From NCBI GenBank assembly GCA_023053685.1, contig JALIGW010000032.1:2281953-2345952 (forward strand): 64,000 nt of DNA, given 5' to 3'. Positions 32,762-46,757 of the stretch are shown in pieces (position 1 is the first letter of the stretch; the number at the start of each line of letters is the position of its first letter). Both the position numbers and the translations under genes were made by a program. Source of the DNA: Diadophis punctatus similis. Lineage: Eukaryota; Chordata; Lepidosauria; Squamata; Dipsadidae. The notes beneath the pieces are model-generated. The model saw only the letters and a list, made by a program, of their open reading frames with translations, was not told the origin of the DNA and ran no database searches.

Positions 32762-33350
32762 TGATTGTGGGTTGTATAAACAGAGGCACAGAATCAAAAT
32801 CACATGAAGTATTAGCACCGCTTTATAAAGCCTTACTTAAGGCCACACCTGGAATACTGCATCCAGTTTTGGTCACCACATTACCAAAAATATTTTTTTA
32901 AGACTGAGGAAAACGTGCAAAGAAGAGCAACTAAGATGATTAAAGGCCTGGAGACAAAAACATCTGAAGAACGGTTGCAGGAATTGGGTTTGGCTAGTCT
33001 AGGGAAAAGAAGGACTAGAGGTGACATGATAGCAGTATTCCAGTATTGGAGGGGCTACTACAAAGAAGAGGGAGTCAACTTATTTTCCAAAGCATCTGAA
33101 GGCAGGACAAGAAAACAATGGTTGGGAACTAATCCAAGAGAGAAACAACCTGGAATTAAGGAGAAACTTCCTAAGAGTAAGGACAATTAATGAGTGGAAT
33201 GGAAGTTGCCTTTAGAAGTTGTGGGTACTTCATCACTGGAGGTTTTTAAGAAGAGATTGGACAGCCATTGGACAGTCTGAAAAGATATAACCTGAGCAGA
33301 GGGTTGGACTAGAAGACCTCCAAGGTCCCTTCCAACTCTGTTATTGTGAT
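32762..33350 (+). mobile_element. CR1 LINE 3' region
   Basis: Plus-strand CR1. The frame 32915-33190 has RRATKMIKGLETKTSEER and [17 protein letters not shown]. It ends at ggactagaagacctccaagg and TGTTATTGTG. Confidence 0.9.
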
Positions 33351-33765
33351 AATCAAGGAGAAAAGCAACTTAGAACTAAGAAATTTCTTGACAGTGAGAA
33401 CAATTAATCAGTGGAACAGGAGTTGCCTTCGGAAGTTGTGGGTGCTCCATCACAGGATGTTTTTGAGAAGAGACTGGACAGCCACTTGTCTTGGCTGCTT
33501 GGCGGGACAGCCACTTGTCTGTCCAGCCAAGCAGGAAACCCTATGAAATGGCATAGGGCAGTGTTTCCCAACCTTGACAACTTGAAGATGTCTGGACTTC
33601 AACTCCCAGAATTCCCCAGCCAGCATTCGCTGGCTGGGGAATTCTGGGAGTTGCAGTCCAGACATCTTCAAGTTGCCAAGGTTGGGAAACACTGGCATAG
33701 GGTTTCCTGCTTGAGCAGGGGGTTAGACTAGTAGACCTCCAAGGTCCCTTCCAGCCCTCTTCTGA
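33351..33765 (+). mobile_element. CR1 LINE 3' fragment with MITE insertion
   Basis: A second CR1 3' end in tandem, from aatcaaggagaaaagcaact. Its 33480-33545 part contains a foldback duplication (cagccacttgtcttggctgc and gacagccacttgtctgtcca). It is split by the palindromic MITE and ends near 33765. Confidence 0.85.
33559..33694. mobile_element. Palindromic hAT-like MITE, 136 bp
   Basis: Two 66-nt arms with two mismatches around an ATTC loop (33625-33628). The ends are CAGTGTTTCCCAACC and its complement. The 8-bp duplication GCATAGGG is perfect (33551-33558 and 33695-33702) and lies in the CR1 phrase gcatagggtttcctgc. Confidence 0.95.
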
Positions 33766-34485
33766 GAGATCCAATTTGCACACTCTGATGAATGTGCCAA
33801 TTCAATAACGTATCATTCCAGTTGGGTACATCTGTGAACATTGCCATTATTTCCTTTAAAAAGTGTTTCATCCAATTGTGTGTCTACCAGAACAAGATCT
33901 CTATTGAATTTTTAAAACTGGAAGTTTTACATATGCAAATCAGAGCAAACGGGCGTGCTTTTTCTGCAGCTAATTTGCAGCCCGTGGTTAGAACTGAATG
34001 GACATGAAGGCATTGCCAACTACATTTGAAATGGATTCAGACATCTTTGCAAGAAATGGACTGATACATCCCTCCCAATTTGTGCTATAAATGTCATTTG
34101 TGGTAATCGATGCATCATAATCAAAATGTGCATGTTAAGTGTCCACTTCTGAGCAGTTAAGTGCGTTGGTTCAAAGTGGAGCTACCTGTAATTCGATGGA
34201 CACAGGTGTTTCCCACTGTAATTGTTGGCCTTGCAGCCATTACGCTGGACAAAATAGGCATAAGGTGATATATCCAGTGAAGTGTCAATGAGAGATGAAA
34301 GAATAACATGGGGAGGGGGAGGGAGGGAGTGGCCCTACCCCCAAAGGTCATGGCATCACTGTTTTGCTGGGAAGTGGACTTCCAATCTTCTGACTTGTGT
34401 TTCATTGAAAGAAAGAGGCTTCTGTTTTTCTGCAGGGATCTTTTGAAATTTTTCTGCATTTCTTATGAAGTGACAGGGTTAAATG
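33766..34485. other. Unannotated DNA
   Basis: No repeat family recognised. Confidence 0.4.
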
Positions 34486-35105
34486 GTAGTCTTAGTCTTA
34501 GTCTTAGTCTTAGTCTTAGTCTTAGTCTTAGTCTTAGTCTTAGTCTTAGTCTTAGTCTTAGTCTTAGTCGTAGTCTTGGGTTTGGGCTTGGGTTTGGGCT
34601 TGGGTTTGGGCTTGGGTTTGGGTTTGGGCATGGGATTAGGGTTGGGGTTGGGGTTGGGGTTGGGGTTGGGGTTAGGGTTAGGGTTAGGGATACGGATACG
34701 GATACGGATACGGATACGGATACGGATTGGGATTAGGGATTAGGGATTAGGGATTAGGGATTAGGGATTAGGGATTAGGGATTAGGGATTAGGGATTAGG
34801 GATTAGGGATTAGGGATTAGGGATTAGGGATTAGGGATTAGGGATTAGGGATTAGGGATTAGGGATTAAGGTTAGTCTTAGGTTTAGTCAGGTTTAGTCT
34901 TAGTTTTAGGCTTAGGTTTAGGCTTAGGCTTAGGCTTAGGTTTAGGTTTAGGCTTAGGTTTAGGCTTAGTTTTAGGCTTAGGCTTAGGCTTAGGCTTAGT
35001 TTTAGGCTTAGGCTTAGGCTAAGGCTAAGGCTAAGGCTAAGGCTAAGGCTTAGGCTAAGGCTAAGGCTAAGGCTAAGGCTAAGGCTAAGGGTAAGGCTAA
35101 GGCTA
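34486..35105. repeat. Telomere-like mosaic of hexamer and heptamer arrays
   Basis: Successive blocks: TAGTCT (34486-34570), GGGTTTGGGCTT (34575-34630), GGGGTT (to 34672), GGGTTA (three copies), GGATAC (to 34728), the heptamer GGGATTA (34729-34866, about 19 copies), AGGTTTAGGCTT (to about 35015) and AGGCTA (to 35104). Most blocks read as small changes of TTAGGG. It ends against an antisense CR1. Confidence 0.9.
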
Positions 35106-35625
35106 ATAATCATTTTTCGTATGTTTAGCCTCCAGTCCCCTAATCATCCTTGCTGGTCTTCTCTGCACTCTTTTCAGTGCCCCAACATCTTTTTTTAAAA
35201 TTGGGATGACCAAAATGAGACACTGTATTCCAAGGGCGAATAAACGTTTGTGGTGTTTTATTTAACAAAACAGAATAACAGAGTTGGAAGGGACCTTGGA
35301 GGTCTTCTAGTCCAACCCCCTGCTCTAGCAGGAGACCCTATATGATTCCAGACAAATGGCTGTCCATCTCTTCTTTAAAACCTCCAGTGATGAAGCACCC
35401 ATAACCTCTGGGTCTGGTGGCAAGCTGTTCCACTGGTAAATCGTCCTCACTGTTAGGAAGTTTCTCCTTAGTTCCGGGTTGCTTCTCCCCTTCATTAGTT
35501 TCCATCCATGGTTTCTCATCCTGTTTTCTGGTGCTTTTGGAAAATAAGTTGACCCCCTCCTCTTTGTGGCAGCCCCTCAACTACTGGAATACTGCTATCA
35601 TGGCACCCCTAGTCCTCCAGTGATG
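35106..35625 (-). mobile_element. CR1 LINE 3' fragments
   Basis: 35106-35255 covers the CR1 region gtttagcctccagtccccta, and 35270-35625 is a second antisense CR1 3' end beginning at its tail (cagaataacagagttggaag). Confidence 0.85.
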
Positions 35626-35739
35626 GTCTTGATAAAGCAGTACTCATAAGCCTGGAATTTTTCTTTTCTTTTTCTTTTTTTCTTTTCCCTTCTAAGCTCA
35701 ATTTTGATGCTAGGGGTCCTGGAGCCAGCAAAGGCACCC

Positions 35740-36605
35740 TGTTTTGTTTTTCTTTTTCTAATAATATTTATTGAATTTTCCTTTAAAAACATAACAGTTC
35801 AATACACACAACAACAAAAATAAACACAACAGAAAAAAAACAAATACAAAAACTGTAGAAAACACTACAGTAAGCAAATAACATACACAATCAACTACAA
35901 ACATAACGCCGACTAATACAAACCATAAAAGTGAAATCATGCTTCTTTGACAGCCTATTAACTATTACTACTAATCTTTATACACTCGATTATATACTAT
36001 ATCTGTATTTATCAACTTTTATTTCTACAGCTAATTTACCCAATTCATATTTACTCGCACTATAAGTGTATATATATTCCATCTTTAATCCTACTGTTTG
36101 CAAACATTACTTCAGTCAGAAAGTGAGGTAAAGTATCATGGTATATGAAATAAACTACAGTTTGTTATATCATTGCAAGAAGTTATACTACAATAGATTT
36201 CTGTATTTTCTTTGTCCAATCCAATTATACCATCTATCCCAGGTTTTATAAAAATCTGTCTCTTCTTTGTCCTGAATTTCCATCGTTAACTTGCACATCT
36301 CTGCTACTTCCAAAATTTTATTGACCACAGTTATCATTGTTGGTATTGAGTCCAATTTCCAAGTTTGTGCGTAAGTAATTCTAGCAGCTGTAGTAATGTG
36401 TAATATTAAATATCTATCTTGTTCATCAAATTTTCCCCTAAATATGCCTAGTAAGAATAATTCTGGTTTTAATTCAAGACTTCGTGCTGCAATTTGTTCT
36501 ATTATAATTTTAACCTTATTCCAAAATATTCTCACCTGAGGGCAAGTCCACCAAAGGTGGTAATATGTTCCATTTTCTATTTTATTTTGAAAGTACGATT
36601 GAAAC
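35740..36605 (-). mobile_element. L1-like LINE 3' end
   Basis: The minus frame 36188-36607 includes NGTYYHLWWTCPQVRIFWNKV, the HxWWxC knuckle typical of the L1 ORF2 C-terminus, then LILHITTAARITYAQTWK. Downstream is an AT-rich 3' UTR to about 35740. 5'-truncated at the palindrome. Confidence 0.8.
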
Positions 36606-36673
36606 AAATACAGAGAAAACAGGGTGCCTTAAAAAAAAGGCACCCTGTTTTCTCTGTATTTGTTTCAATCGTA
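36594..36673. repeat. Perfect 37-bp palindrome with A6 loop
   Basis: The arm 36594-36630 is exactly complementary to 36637-36673 with the loop AAAAAA (36631-36636). Pairing continues outward after one mismatch. It marks the 5' truncation point of the L1. Confidence 0.95.
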
Positions 36674-36680
36674 TTTTCAA

Positions 36681-37080
36681 TCATCAAATGTTTCCTCCTT
36701 GCCCTACATAAGCTGCAGTCTATTTCGGGTTGCTCCAATCAAGAGACCTCTTGAAAGGAACTCCCTGCAACCGGCCACTTGTCAGATTGATGGGAATGCG
36801 TTTTGACATCAGCAGGACACAGAGACGGGGCTCACTTCCCTTGGCTTTTCCAATTACGCCGTTTGCCTTGAGAAGCTGAATCAACCATGAATGTCACTCT
36901 GTTTTTGCCCAGCTCAGAGGGCACCGTCTTGGCATTTCACCATATTAAATTATGAATGGGCTACCAACCTTTCAGGTTGCCTCGAAGCCAAGAATGATGA
37001 ATCAGACAGGAGCTGCAGGGGGTTTATTCCCTCTTTTTTCTGGTTTGTTTTCCTTTTGTTTTCTTTGGAATTAGATTTTA
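36681..37080. other. Unannotated DNA
   Basis: No repeat family recognised. Confidence 0.4.
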
Positions 37081-37081
37081 A

Positions 37082-38947
<1,866 letters not shown>

Positions 38948-39455
38948 AAATAGAATAGAATAGAATAGAATTCTTTATTAGCCAAGTGTGATTGGACATA
39001 CAAGGAATTTGTCTTTGGTGCATATGCTCTCAGTGTACATAAAGGAAAAGATACATTTGTCAAGAATCATGAGGTACAACACTTAATGATTGTCATAAGG
39101 TACAAATAAGCAATCAGGAAACAATCAATATTGATATAAATTGTAAGGATACAAACAACAAGTTACAGTCATACAGTTATGGGAGGAGATGGGTGATAGG
39201 AACGATGAGAAAAACCAATAGTAGTAGTAATGCAGCCTAGTGAATAGTTTGACAGTGGTGAGGGAATTATTTGTTTAGCATTTGTTTATGGCATTTGGGA
39301 AAAAACTGTTCTTGTGTCTAGTTGTCTTGGTGTGCAGTGCTCTATAGTGACGTTTTGAGGGTAGGAGTTGAAACAATTTATGTCCAGGATGCGAGGGGTC
39401 AGTAAATATTTTCACGGCCCTCTTTTTGACTCGTGCAGTATACAGGTCCTCAATG
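38948..39455 (-). mobile_element. CR1-L3 (Snake1-type) LINE 3' end inserted in CR1
   Basis: The minus frame 39275-39455 contains LYTARVKKRAVKIFTDPSHP, the L3 ORF2 C-terminal tail. The 3' tail is four AATAG units. It sits inside a plus-strand CR1. Confidence 0.85.
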
Positions 39456-39895
39456 GAAGGGGCTGGGTTAGAAGACCCCCAAGGTCTCCTGCAGCCCCAT
39501 GATTCCAACTCTGTTATTCTGTAACTTTGGAAAGCTGTGCCCTCTGTCTCTACTTCAATCCTTTGAAAAATAAAAGAGTCATCCCTTGTCCTTCTTTTCA
39601 TTAAAGAAGAATCTATTCTCCAAAGCAAAGCAAAGAAACAATGGATGGAAACTAATCAAGGAGAGAAGCAAACTGGAACTAAGGAGAAATTTCCTAATAG
39701 TGAGAACAATTAAACAGAGAACAGTGGAACAGCTTGCCTTCAGAAGTTGTGGGTGCTTCATCACTGGAGGTTTTTAAGAAGTGACTGAACAGCCACTTGT
39801 CTGAAATGGTATATAGGATCTCCTGCTTAAGCAGGGGGCTGGACTAGAAGATCTCCAAGGTCCCTTCTGACTTTGTTATTCCGTTCTGTTAAATA
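39456..39895 (+). mobile_element. CR1 LINE 3' ends
   Basis: 39456-39522 finishes the CR1 split by the L3. 39600-39895 is a further plus-strand CR1 3' end with a gtgggtgcttcatcactgga stretch. Confidence 0.8.
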
Positions 39896-40256
39896 AAACC
39901 CCACAAAGTTTATTCACAAAGCCCTGGTTTATCTGGAGATCGTCTGGATAATAAGAAATAACATTGGCTCATGGCAGCATCCTAGAATAATATCCGCTCA
40001 GCTATCTCATTCGTGCAGTGTGTTTTATCTAATATTAAACAAAACCTGAGCAGGCGACTGAGGCAAGCATTGTATAATCAAAATGGCTGGCATCGCACTA
40101 TCTCCCTTCTCCACCAAGTATTAAAGTAAAACTTATGATCTGCAGTTTGATGAGAGATGAACCTTCAGTAACGCTTTGGGTGGGGTAACGAAGAGATTAA
40201 TGTTATCGCCGCTACACTAGAATGAATATATATTTCTAAAGACTTGTATTTCTTTA

Positions 40257-40309
<53 letters not shown>

Positions 40310-40458
40310 ATATATACTATATATATCAGCTATAGACTGCCTGGATGGTCCCAGAGAGGGGCTGAAAGGCAAAATGAAAGCTCTGATGCTTTCTCCCATA
40401 TTTGGGTACACCAGAAAAACATATATAACCCTTTCCTGGTGAAGAGCTGATAGGGAAT
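39896..40458. other. Unannotated DNA with (AC)n at 40258-40306
   Basis: Nothing else recognised. ATATAC-rich sequence follows the AC run. Confidence 0.45.
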
Positions 40459-40611
40459 AGAGCCTGTGGCCTAATGGGTAAGCTGCTGCCTTACGAGGCA
40501 GGCAGCCCTGGTTCAAATCCCAGTAAGGGTATGGCTATCTGACTAGAGCTAAGTAGCTTGAAATAGATCTATAATAGTCTCCCTTTATTTTCATTTATCA
40601 GCAAAAAATGC
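40459..40611 (+). mobile_element. tRNA-derived SINE, full length
   Basis: The head shows an A box (gtggcctaatgggtaag, close to arginine tRNA D arms), a short anticodon-like hairpin (ctgccttacgaggcag) and a B box (ggttcaaatcc). The body reads atctataatagtctcccttt and ends atcagcaaaaaatg. The acceptor ends do not pair and no CCA follows, so it is not called as a tRNA gene. Confidence 0.7.
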
Positions 40612-40648
40612 CACACACACACACACACACATATACTGTATGTATGTA

Positions 40649-40692
<44 letters not shown>
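40612..40692. repeat. (AC)n-(GT)n spacer between inverted SINEs
   Basis: CA run, then TATGTATG, then TG run. It is self-complementary, so it can form the loop between the two SINE arms. Confidence 0.9.
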
Positions 40693-40693
<1 letters not shown>

Positions 40694-40826
40694 CATTTTT
40701 GCTGATAAATGAAAATGAAGGGAGACTATTATAGATCTATTTCAAGCTATTTAGGTCTCATCAGATAGCCATACCCTTACTGGGATTTGAACCTGGGCTG
40801 CCTGCCTGTAAGGCAGTAGCTTTACA
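40693..40826 (-). mobile_element. tRNA-derived SINE, inverted copy
   Basis: Reverse complement of 40459-40611, lacking only the first part of the head. Confidence 0.7.
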
Positions 40827-41142
40827 TACATACATACACATACACACACTTTGCATACACACACACACACACATACATACACACACCGTTTTCCACCCAA
40901 AATAAGACATCTCCCAAAAATAAGCCCTCCCTGAAAATATTTAAATGCATGCACAGCCGGTCCCCCGCCATTTCCTCTGGTTAAGGTTAGGGAGGCAGAG
41001 CTGGAAATCAGGTAAGACAGCAAAAGAAGCCCCATCTTGCTCCAGGTGCCCCAAAATAATAAGACCTCCCAAAAATAATGCCAAGTGCTTATTTTGGGGT
41101 TCAAAAAATATAAGACAGGGTCTTAGTTTCGGAGAAACACAG
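40827..41142. mobile_element. CATA/CA microsatellite and TA-flanked MITE
   Basis: CATA and CA runs to 40885, then CCGTTTTCCACCCAAAATAAG (40886) paired with the right end TTTCGGAGAAACACAG before TA at 41142. Same family as 16431 and 20515. The middle contains caaaataataagacctccca. Confidence 0.65.
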
Positions 41143-41184
41143 TACACACACACACACATATATATATATACATATATACATATA

Positions 41185-41475
<291 letters not shown>

Positions 41476-41552
41476 CATATATCATACACATACTGTATAT
41501 ATACATATACACATCACAATCAATATAAAAGCTAAGAGTGGCACAAAGAATA

Positions 41553-41640
41553 ACAGAATAACAATTGGAAGGGACCTTGGAGATCTAGTCTAACCCTTCC
41601 TGGCTCAGGAAGGAAACCGTTTACTTTTTCAGACAAGAGC
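41553..41640 (-). mobile_element. CR1 LINE 3' fragment
   Basis: Antisense CR1 3' end (ttggaagggaccttggagat) of under 90 bp. Confidence 0.75.
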
Positions 41641-41994
41641 CATGGAAAGGTACATGCTCAGCATTTCAAGACAAGATAGAAAGACCATAAATGGATTAGA
41701 GAAGAAACAAAAATATCCCAGGCCATTAGACTTACTTAGAATAGGTTATTGTCACTTTGAATGTACACTAATCGGCATACATTGAAATGAAATGTCGTTG
41801 CGTACAGCTCTCAAAGAGTCACCACCTCCAATATACACTACATAAACATGACAAAAATATAAATATATAAATAAATACAAAATTATGCATATACCCACAT
41901 ATATTCTATGACACAGAGATGCAACACAGTCTAGTTCAGATGTATACATGCACATGGCGAGAAAAATGAATCTTGCGAGTTTACCAGATGGATG
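41641..41994. other. Unannotated DNA
   Basis: Nothing recognised. Confidence 0.4.
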
Positions 41995-42260
41995 GCCTAG
42001 GGAACAAAGCAGTTACAGAATCTGGTAGTCCTGCTAGAAATACTTTGAAACCTCCTCCCAGAGGGGAACAGCAGAAACAGACCGTGAAGTGGGCGTGTGG
42101 GATCTCTAACAATGCTTTGAGCTCTAAGCACACAGCGCTTATAAGCAGTACCCTGAATAACGGAAAGCAAGCTTCCTATAATCTTCTCTGCTGTCCTTAC
42201 CACTCTCTGTAGGGACTTTCTATCTGAGGCACTGCAGCCAACAAACCAAACAGGGATGCA
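41995..42260 (-). mobile_element. LINE reverse transcriptase C-terminal fragment (L2-like)
   Basis: The minus frame contains SDRKSLQRVVRTAEKIIGS, then SIVRDPTRPLHGLFLLFPSG and a TRFCNCFVP end. This is the C-terminal tail of L2/L3-type LINE reverse transcriptases. Confidence 0.7.
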
Positions 42261-42261
42261 A

Positions 42262-42514
42262 TTTGTTAAAACGAATAAAAAAAGTAAAAGAATTGCAATG
42301 GAAACATAGCAAGAAAAACGGAAGGCAGGTGGACCTTCAGTCCTAGAATGGATCCCACTTGATAAAAAAGGATCCACAAAGGAGAACTAAAACAAGATGG
42401 AGCTATGACATCCACAAGTATGGCAGGCCCAATTGGCAAAAGAAAGCTCAGGACCGTATGGGTTGAAAACATGCAGAAGAGGCCTTCATCCTGCCGTGGA
42501 TAGACAATGGCTAA

Positions 42515-42572
<58 letters not shown>
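42262..42572 (+). mobile_element. LINE C-terminal remnant with (GAT)n tail
   Basis: A plus-strand frame reads NWQKKAQDRMG, a stop, HAEEAF and WIDNG, then a stop and a GAT array (42515-42572). It looks like the end of an endonuclease-type LINE whose tail expanded. Confidence 0.5.
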
Positions 42573-42574
<2 letters not shown>

Positions 42575-42930
42575 ATTCATTTGGTTATCTCCCTATAGCA
42601 GAGCACTGTTTGGATCAAACATTTACTGGAGTTCAAGATTTCCCACCCCTCTACCATGCGATGCATTGATCAGTTTGCTTGTGTAAATGTAGAAGATATT
42701 TAACTAAGGTACTTAAAGAATTACTGAAGGCTTTGACACGCAATGTAAACCTTGGCTAGTTTTAATCTGAGTTAAGGTTGCTTGCTTGGTGGCTTTCTGT
42801 GTCAAAGGAAGCCTGCCTGCCTGCTGATTTGATGGACCGGTGCTTTGGGTGATTCTGAATTGGTTTTGCAATAATTTCATTAAAGATTAGATCATAAAAA
42901 TTCAACCAATGCAAAATATGTATACAAAAA
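42573..42930. other. Unannotated DNA
   Basis: Nothing recognised. Confidence 0.4.
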
Positions 42931-43267
42931 AGAAGGAAGGGAGGGAGGGAAGGAGAGAGGGAAGGAGAGAGAGAGGGAGGGAAGGAGAAAGAAAGAAAAA
43001 GAAAAAGAAAGAAAGAGAAAGGAAGGAAGGAAGGAAGGAGAGAGGAAGAGAGAGAGAGGAAAAGAGAGGGAGAAAGGGAGGGAAGGGAGGGAGGGAGGGA
43101 AGGAGAAAGGGATGGAGGGAGGAAGTGAGGGAGAAAGAAAGAAAAAGAAAGAAAGAAGAAGGAAGGAAGAAGGAAGGAAGGAAGGAAAGAAGGAAGGAAG
43201 GAGAGAGAAAGAGAGAGAGGAAAAGGGAAGGAGGGATGGAGGGAGGAAGGAAGGGGGGAGAAAGAAA

Positions 43268-43318
<51 letters not shown>

Positions 43319-43586
43319 GAGAGAGGGAAAGAGAGGGAAATGGAGGGAGGGAGGGAGGGAGGAAGGAGAGAGGAAGAGAGAGACAGGAAAAGAGAGGGAG
43401 AAAGGGAGGGAGGGAAGGAAGGGAGGGAAGGAGAAAGGGATGGAGGGAGGAAGTGAGGGAGAAAGAAAAAGAAAGACAGAAGGAAGGAAGGAAAGAAGGA
43501 AAGGAGAGAGGGAGAGAGAGGGAAAGGGAGGAAGGAAGGAAGGAAGGAAGGAAGGAAGGAAGGAAGGAAGGAAGGAAGGAAGGAAT
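42931..43586. repeat. Polypurine GGAA/GGGA/GAAA array
   Basis: About 650 bp nearly free of pyrimidine. A block of about 330 bp recurs: gatggagggaggaagtgagg at 43112 and 43440. Confidence 0.95.
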
Positions 43587-43763
43587 TTCTCCCTTTGTCC
43601 AGCAAGCAAAATTAACAATTTATAATCTCTTAAAATGCAATGATCTCTTCATTGTATATCTCATCCCATTGTGAATAAACAAATCTGAAAACCTCATCAT
43701 TTATCCTAATTTATTGTGTACATTCTAATCACCCCAATTAGGGCAATCATTATCTTGTTTTGA

Positions 43764-43811
43764 GTCCTTGGTGCTCTCTGAACTTGGTTGTTTGTTTTCC
43801 TGCAGATGTTT
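43764..43811 (+). mobile_element. Penelope-like fragment (family A)
   Basis: gagtccttggtgctctctga then cttggttg and ctgcagatgtttcgctccc match the family A spacer at 15740. Confidence 0.45.
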
Positions 43812-44573
43812 CGCTCCCCAACAACCCCCACACCTTCAACAGCATTAACAATAACAGCATTGCCAAAAAGGCATTAAGAGTTGTCAACCTAATGTTGGGA
43901 AGCTTCTTCTCCAGCAACATTGTACTACAAACCAGAGCATACAAAACCTTTGCCAGACCAATTCTCGAATACAGCTCATCTGTCTGGAACCCGGACTGCA
44001 TATCGGACATAAATACAATCGAGAGAGTCCAGAGGTATTTCACGAGAAGAGTCCCCCACTCCTCTGCTCGCAACAGAATACCTTGTGCCACCAGACTTGA
44101 ATTCTGGGCTTAGACAACTTAGAGCTACGCGCCTTCGGTATGACCTAAGCATAGTTCATAAAATTATCTGCCACAATGTCCTCCCTGTCAATGACTACTT
44201 CAGCTTCAACCACAATAATACACAAGCACACAATAGATACAAACTCAAGGTAAACCGCTCCAAACTCGACTGCAGAAAATAGGACTTCAGCAACAGAGTG
44301 GTCAATGCCTGGAATGCACTACCTGACTCTGTTGTTACATCCTCAAACCCCCATAACTTTAACCTTAGACTGTCTACAGTAGACCTCTCCCCATTTCTAA
44401 GAGGTCTGTAAGGGGCATGCATAAGCGCACCAGTGTGCCTACCGTCCCTGTCCTACTGTCTCCATTAATTTGTACCCATTTACTGTGTTCATATTTATGT
44501 TTATACTTATACCTGTTATCTTTTACCTGTTATACAAACAAACTAACTAAATAAATAAATAAAACAATTGTCA
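43812..44573 (+). mobile_element. LINE reverse transcriptase C-terminal region (CR1/L2/Rex-like)
   Basis: Translation: KKALRVVNLMLGSFFSSN, AYKTFARPILEYSSSVWNPD, SDINTIERVQRYFTRRV. A frameshift near 44100 and a stop at 44281 break the frame. The 3' UTR ends actaaataaataaataaaac. Copy of 23466 and 51423. Confidence 0.85.
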
Positions 44574-44941
44574 AGTTTCAATTTGCAGAAGAAGATATTC
44601 TAGACACTGGACCATTCCAGGGTGTTTCAAGACAGGTATACAAATTTCACTTCTAATGACTTTGCAACTGCTGTGTGAACTCCTGGTTAATGTGCTAAGC
44701 ATGTTGGAATAGCGGCCTTACAAATGATAAATGAGGATTTATCTTTTTCTAAGAATGGGGCATTCTGAAGTCCCGCTAAGAAAAGCCATGCTTCTCCAAA
44801 GCAGCATCTAGAACCTGATCTCGAACTAAAACCAAGTGTCAACTCGGAAGCTGGCCTGACTGAGGCCATCTTGGAGGCTTCAGTGTTGCCACAATGGGGC
44901 TGAGGGTTAGGGAGATAATAGAGATAGCTGGGGTTTTGTTG
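44574..44941. other. Unannotated DNA
   Basis: Nothing recognised. Confidence 0.4.
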
Positions 44942-44949
44942 AGTCCATC

Positions 44950-45422
44950 CAGTGGTGTGTTCCTACAGGTGCGGTCCACTCTATAGCACCGTAGCGGCCC
45001 GCTGGTGACATCACAGTACCGGTGTGGTCGGTTGCCGGTGCCTGGGCGCCACCATTTTTTAAAAAAAAAATTAATTTTTTTTAAAAAAATTCTTCTGCGC
45101 ATGCTCAGAAGCCGAGCTTCCGGCACTGCGCATGTGCTGCCTTTGTACCCCACAGTGAGTCCCAGCAGGGGAGGATGGCTGAGGGAGCGTGTGAGATGCA
45201 GAAAGAACGGGCGGCAGGAGCTATCTCCATTCCCCTCCCTTCAGCAGTCCGAGAAGCCACGAACACGCGGTGATGATCCCAGGCATTTTCGCATGTTCGA
45301 GGCTTCTCGAGCTGCTAAGGGGAGGGGGAACGGTCACCCGGTCACATGGCTGGCAAGCCACACCCACAAAATAAGCCACACCCACAGAGTGGTAGTAAAA
45401 AAAAAATAGGAACCCACCCCTG
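44950..45422. mobile_element. hAT-like MITE (CAGTGGTGGGTT family), 473 bp
   Basis: CAGTGGTGTGTTCC...AGGAACCCACCCCTG with a perfect 8-bp duplication AGTCCATC (44942-44949 and 45423-45430). The longest copy, but with no transposase frame. Confidence 0.9.
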
Positions 45423-45520
45423 AGTCCATCACGACTCTACTCCCTTTCCTTGTCATTCCAACCATGCGCCTAAAATAAAATTCAGCAGCCTTTAAAGAGC
45501 TACTTTTAAACGTGTTCCTT

Positions 45521-45585
45521 CTGGCTGGGGAATTCTGGGAGTTGAAGTCCAGATATCTTCAAGTTGCCAAGGTTGGGAAACACTG
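45521..45585. mobile_element. Half of the palindromic hAT-like MITE
   Basis: Matches the right arm of 33559-33694 (ggctggggaattctgggagt to ggttgggaaacactg). The left arm is missing. Confidence 0.85.
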
Positions 45586-46131
<546 letters not shown>

Positions 46132-46249
46132 TCGTGAAGGAAAATATGTGTGTGCGCTTACCATCCTCCATTTTTTACTCCTTCTATTTAGGCTGGAAGG
46201 TGACAAATTGCCACAGACAATTTGCTGCAGACAATTTGCCTCAGGATAA

Positions 46250-46304
46250 CTCCATCCATCCATCCATCCATCCATCATCCATCCATCCATCCATCCATCC
46301 ATCC

Positions 46305-46396
<92 letters not shown>

Positions 46397-46482
46397 TTAT
46401 CTATCTATGCATCTATGTTTCTATCTATGCATCTATGTATCTATCTATGTATGAATTTATGTATCTATCTATGCATCCATCC

Positions 46483-46564
<82 letters not shown>

Positions 46565-46658
46565 GTATGCATCTATGTATCTATCTATGCATCTATGGGT
46601 TAGGGTTAGGGTTAGGGTTAGGGTTAGGGTTATGTATGTATGTATGTATGTATGTATG

Positions 46659-46757
<99 letters not shown>

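Noticed and set aside
40459..40530. tRNA gene
   Set aside because: A and B boxes are present but the acceptor stem does not pair and it is followed by a SINE body. An inverted copy is next to it.
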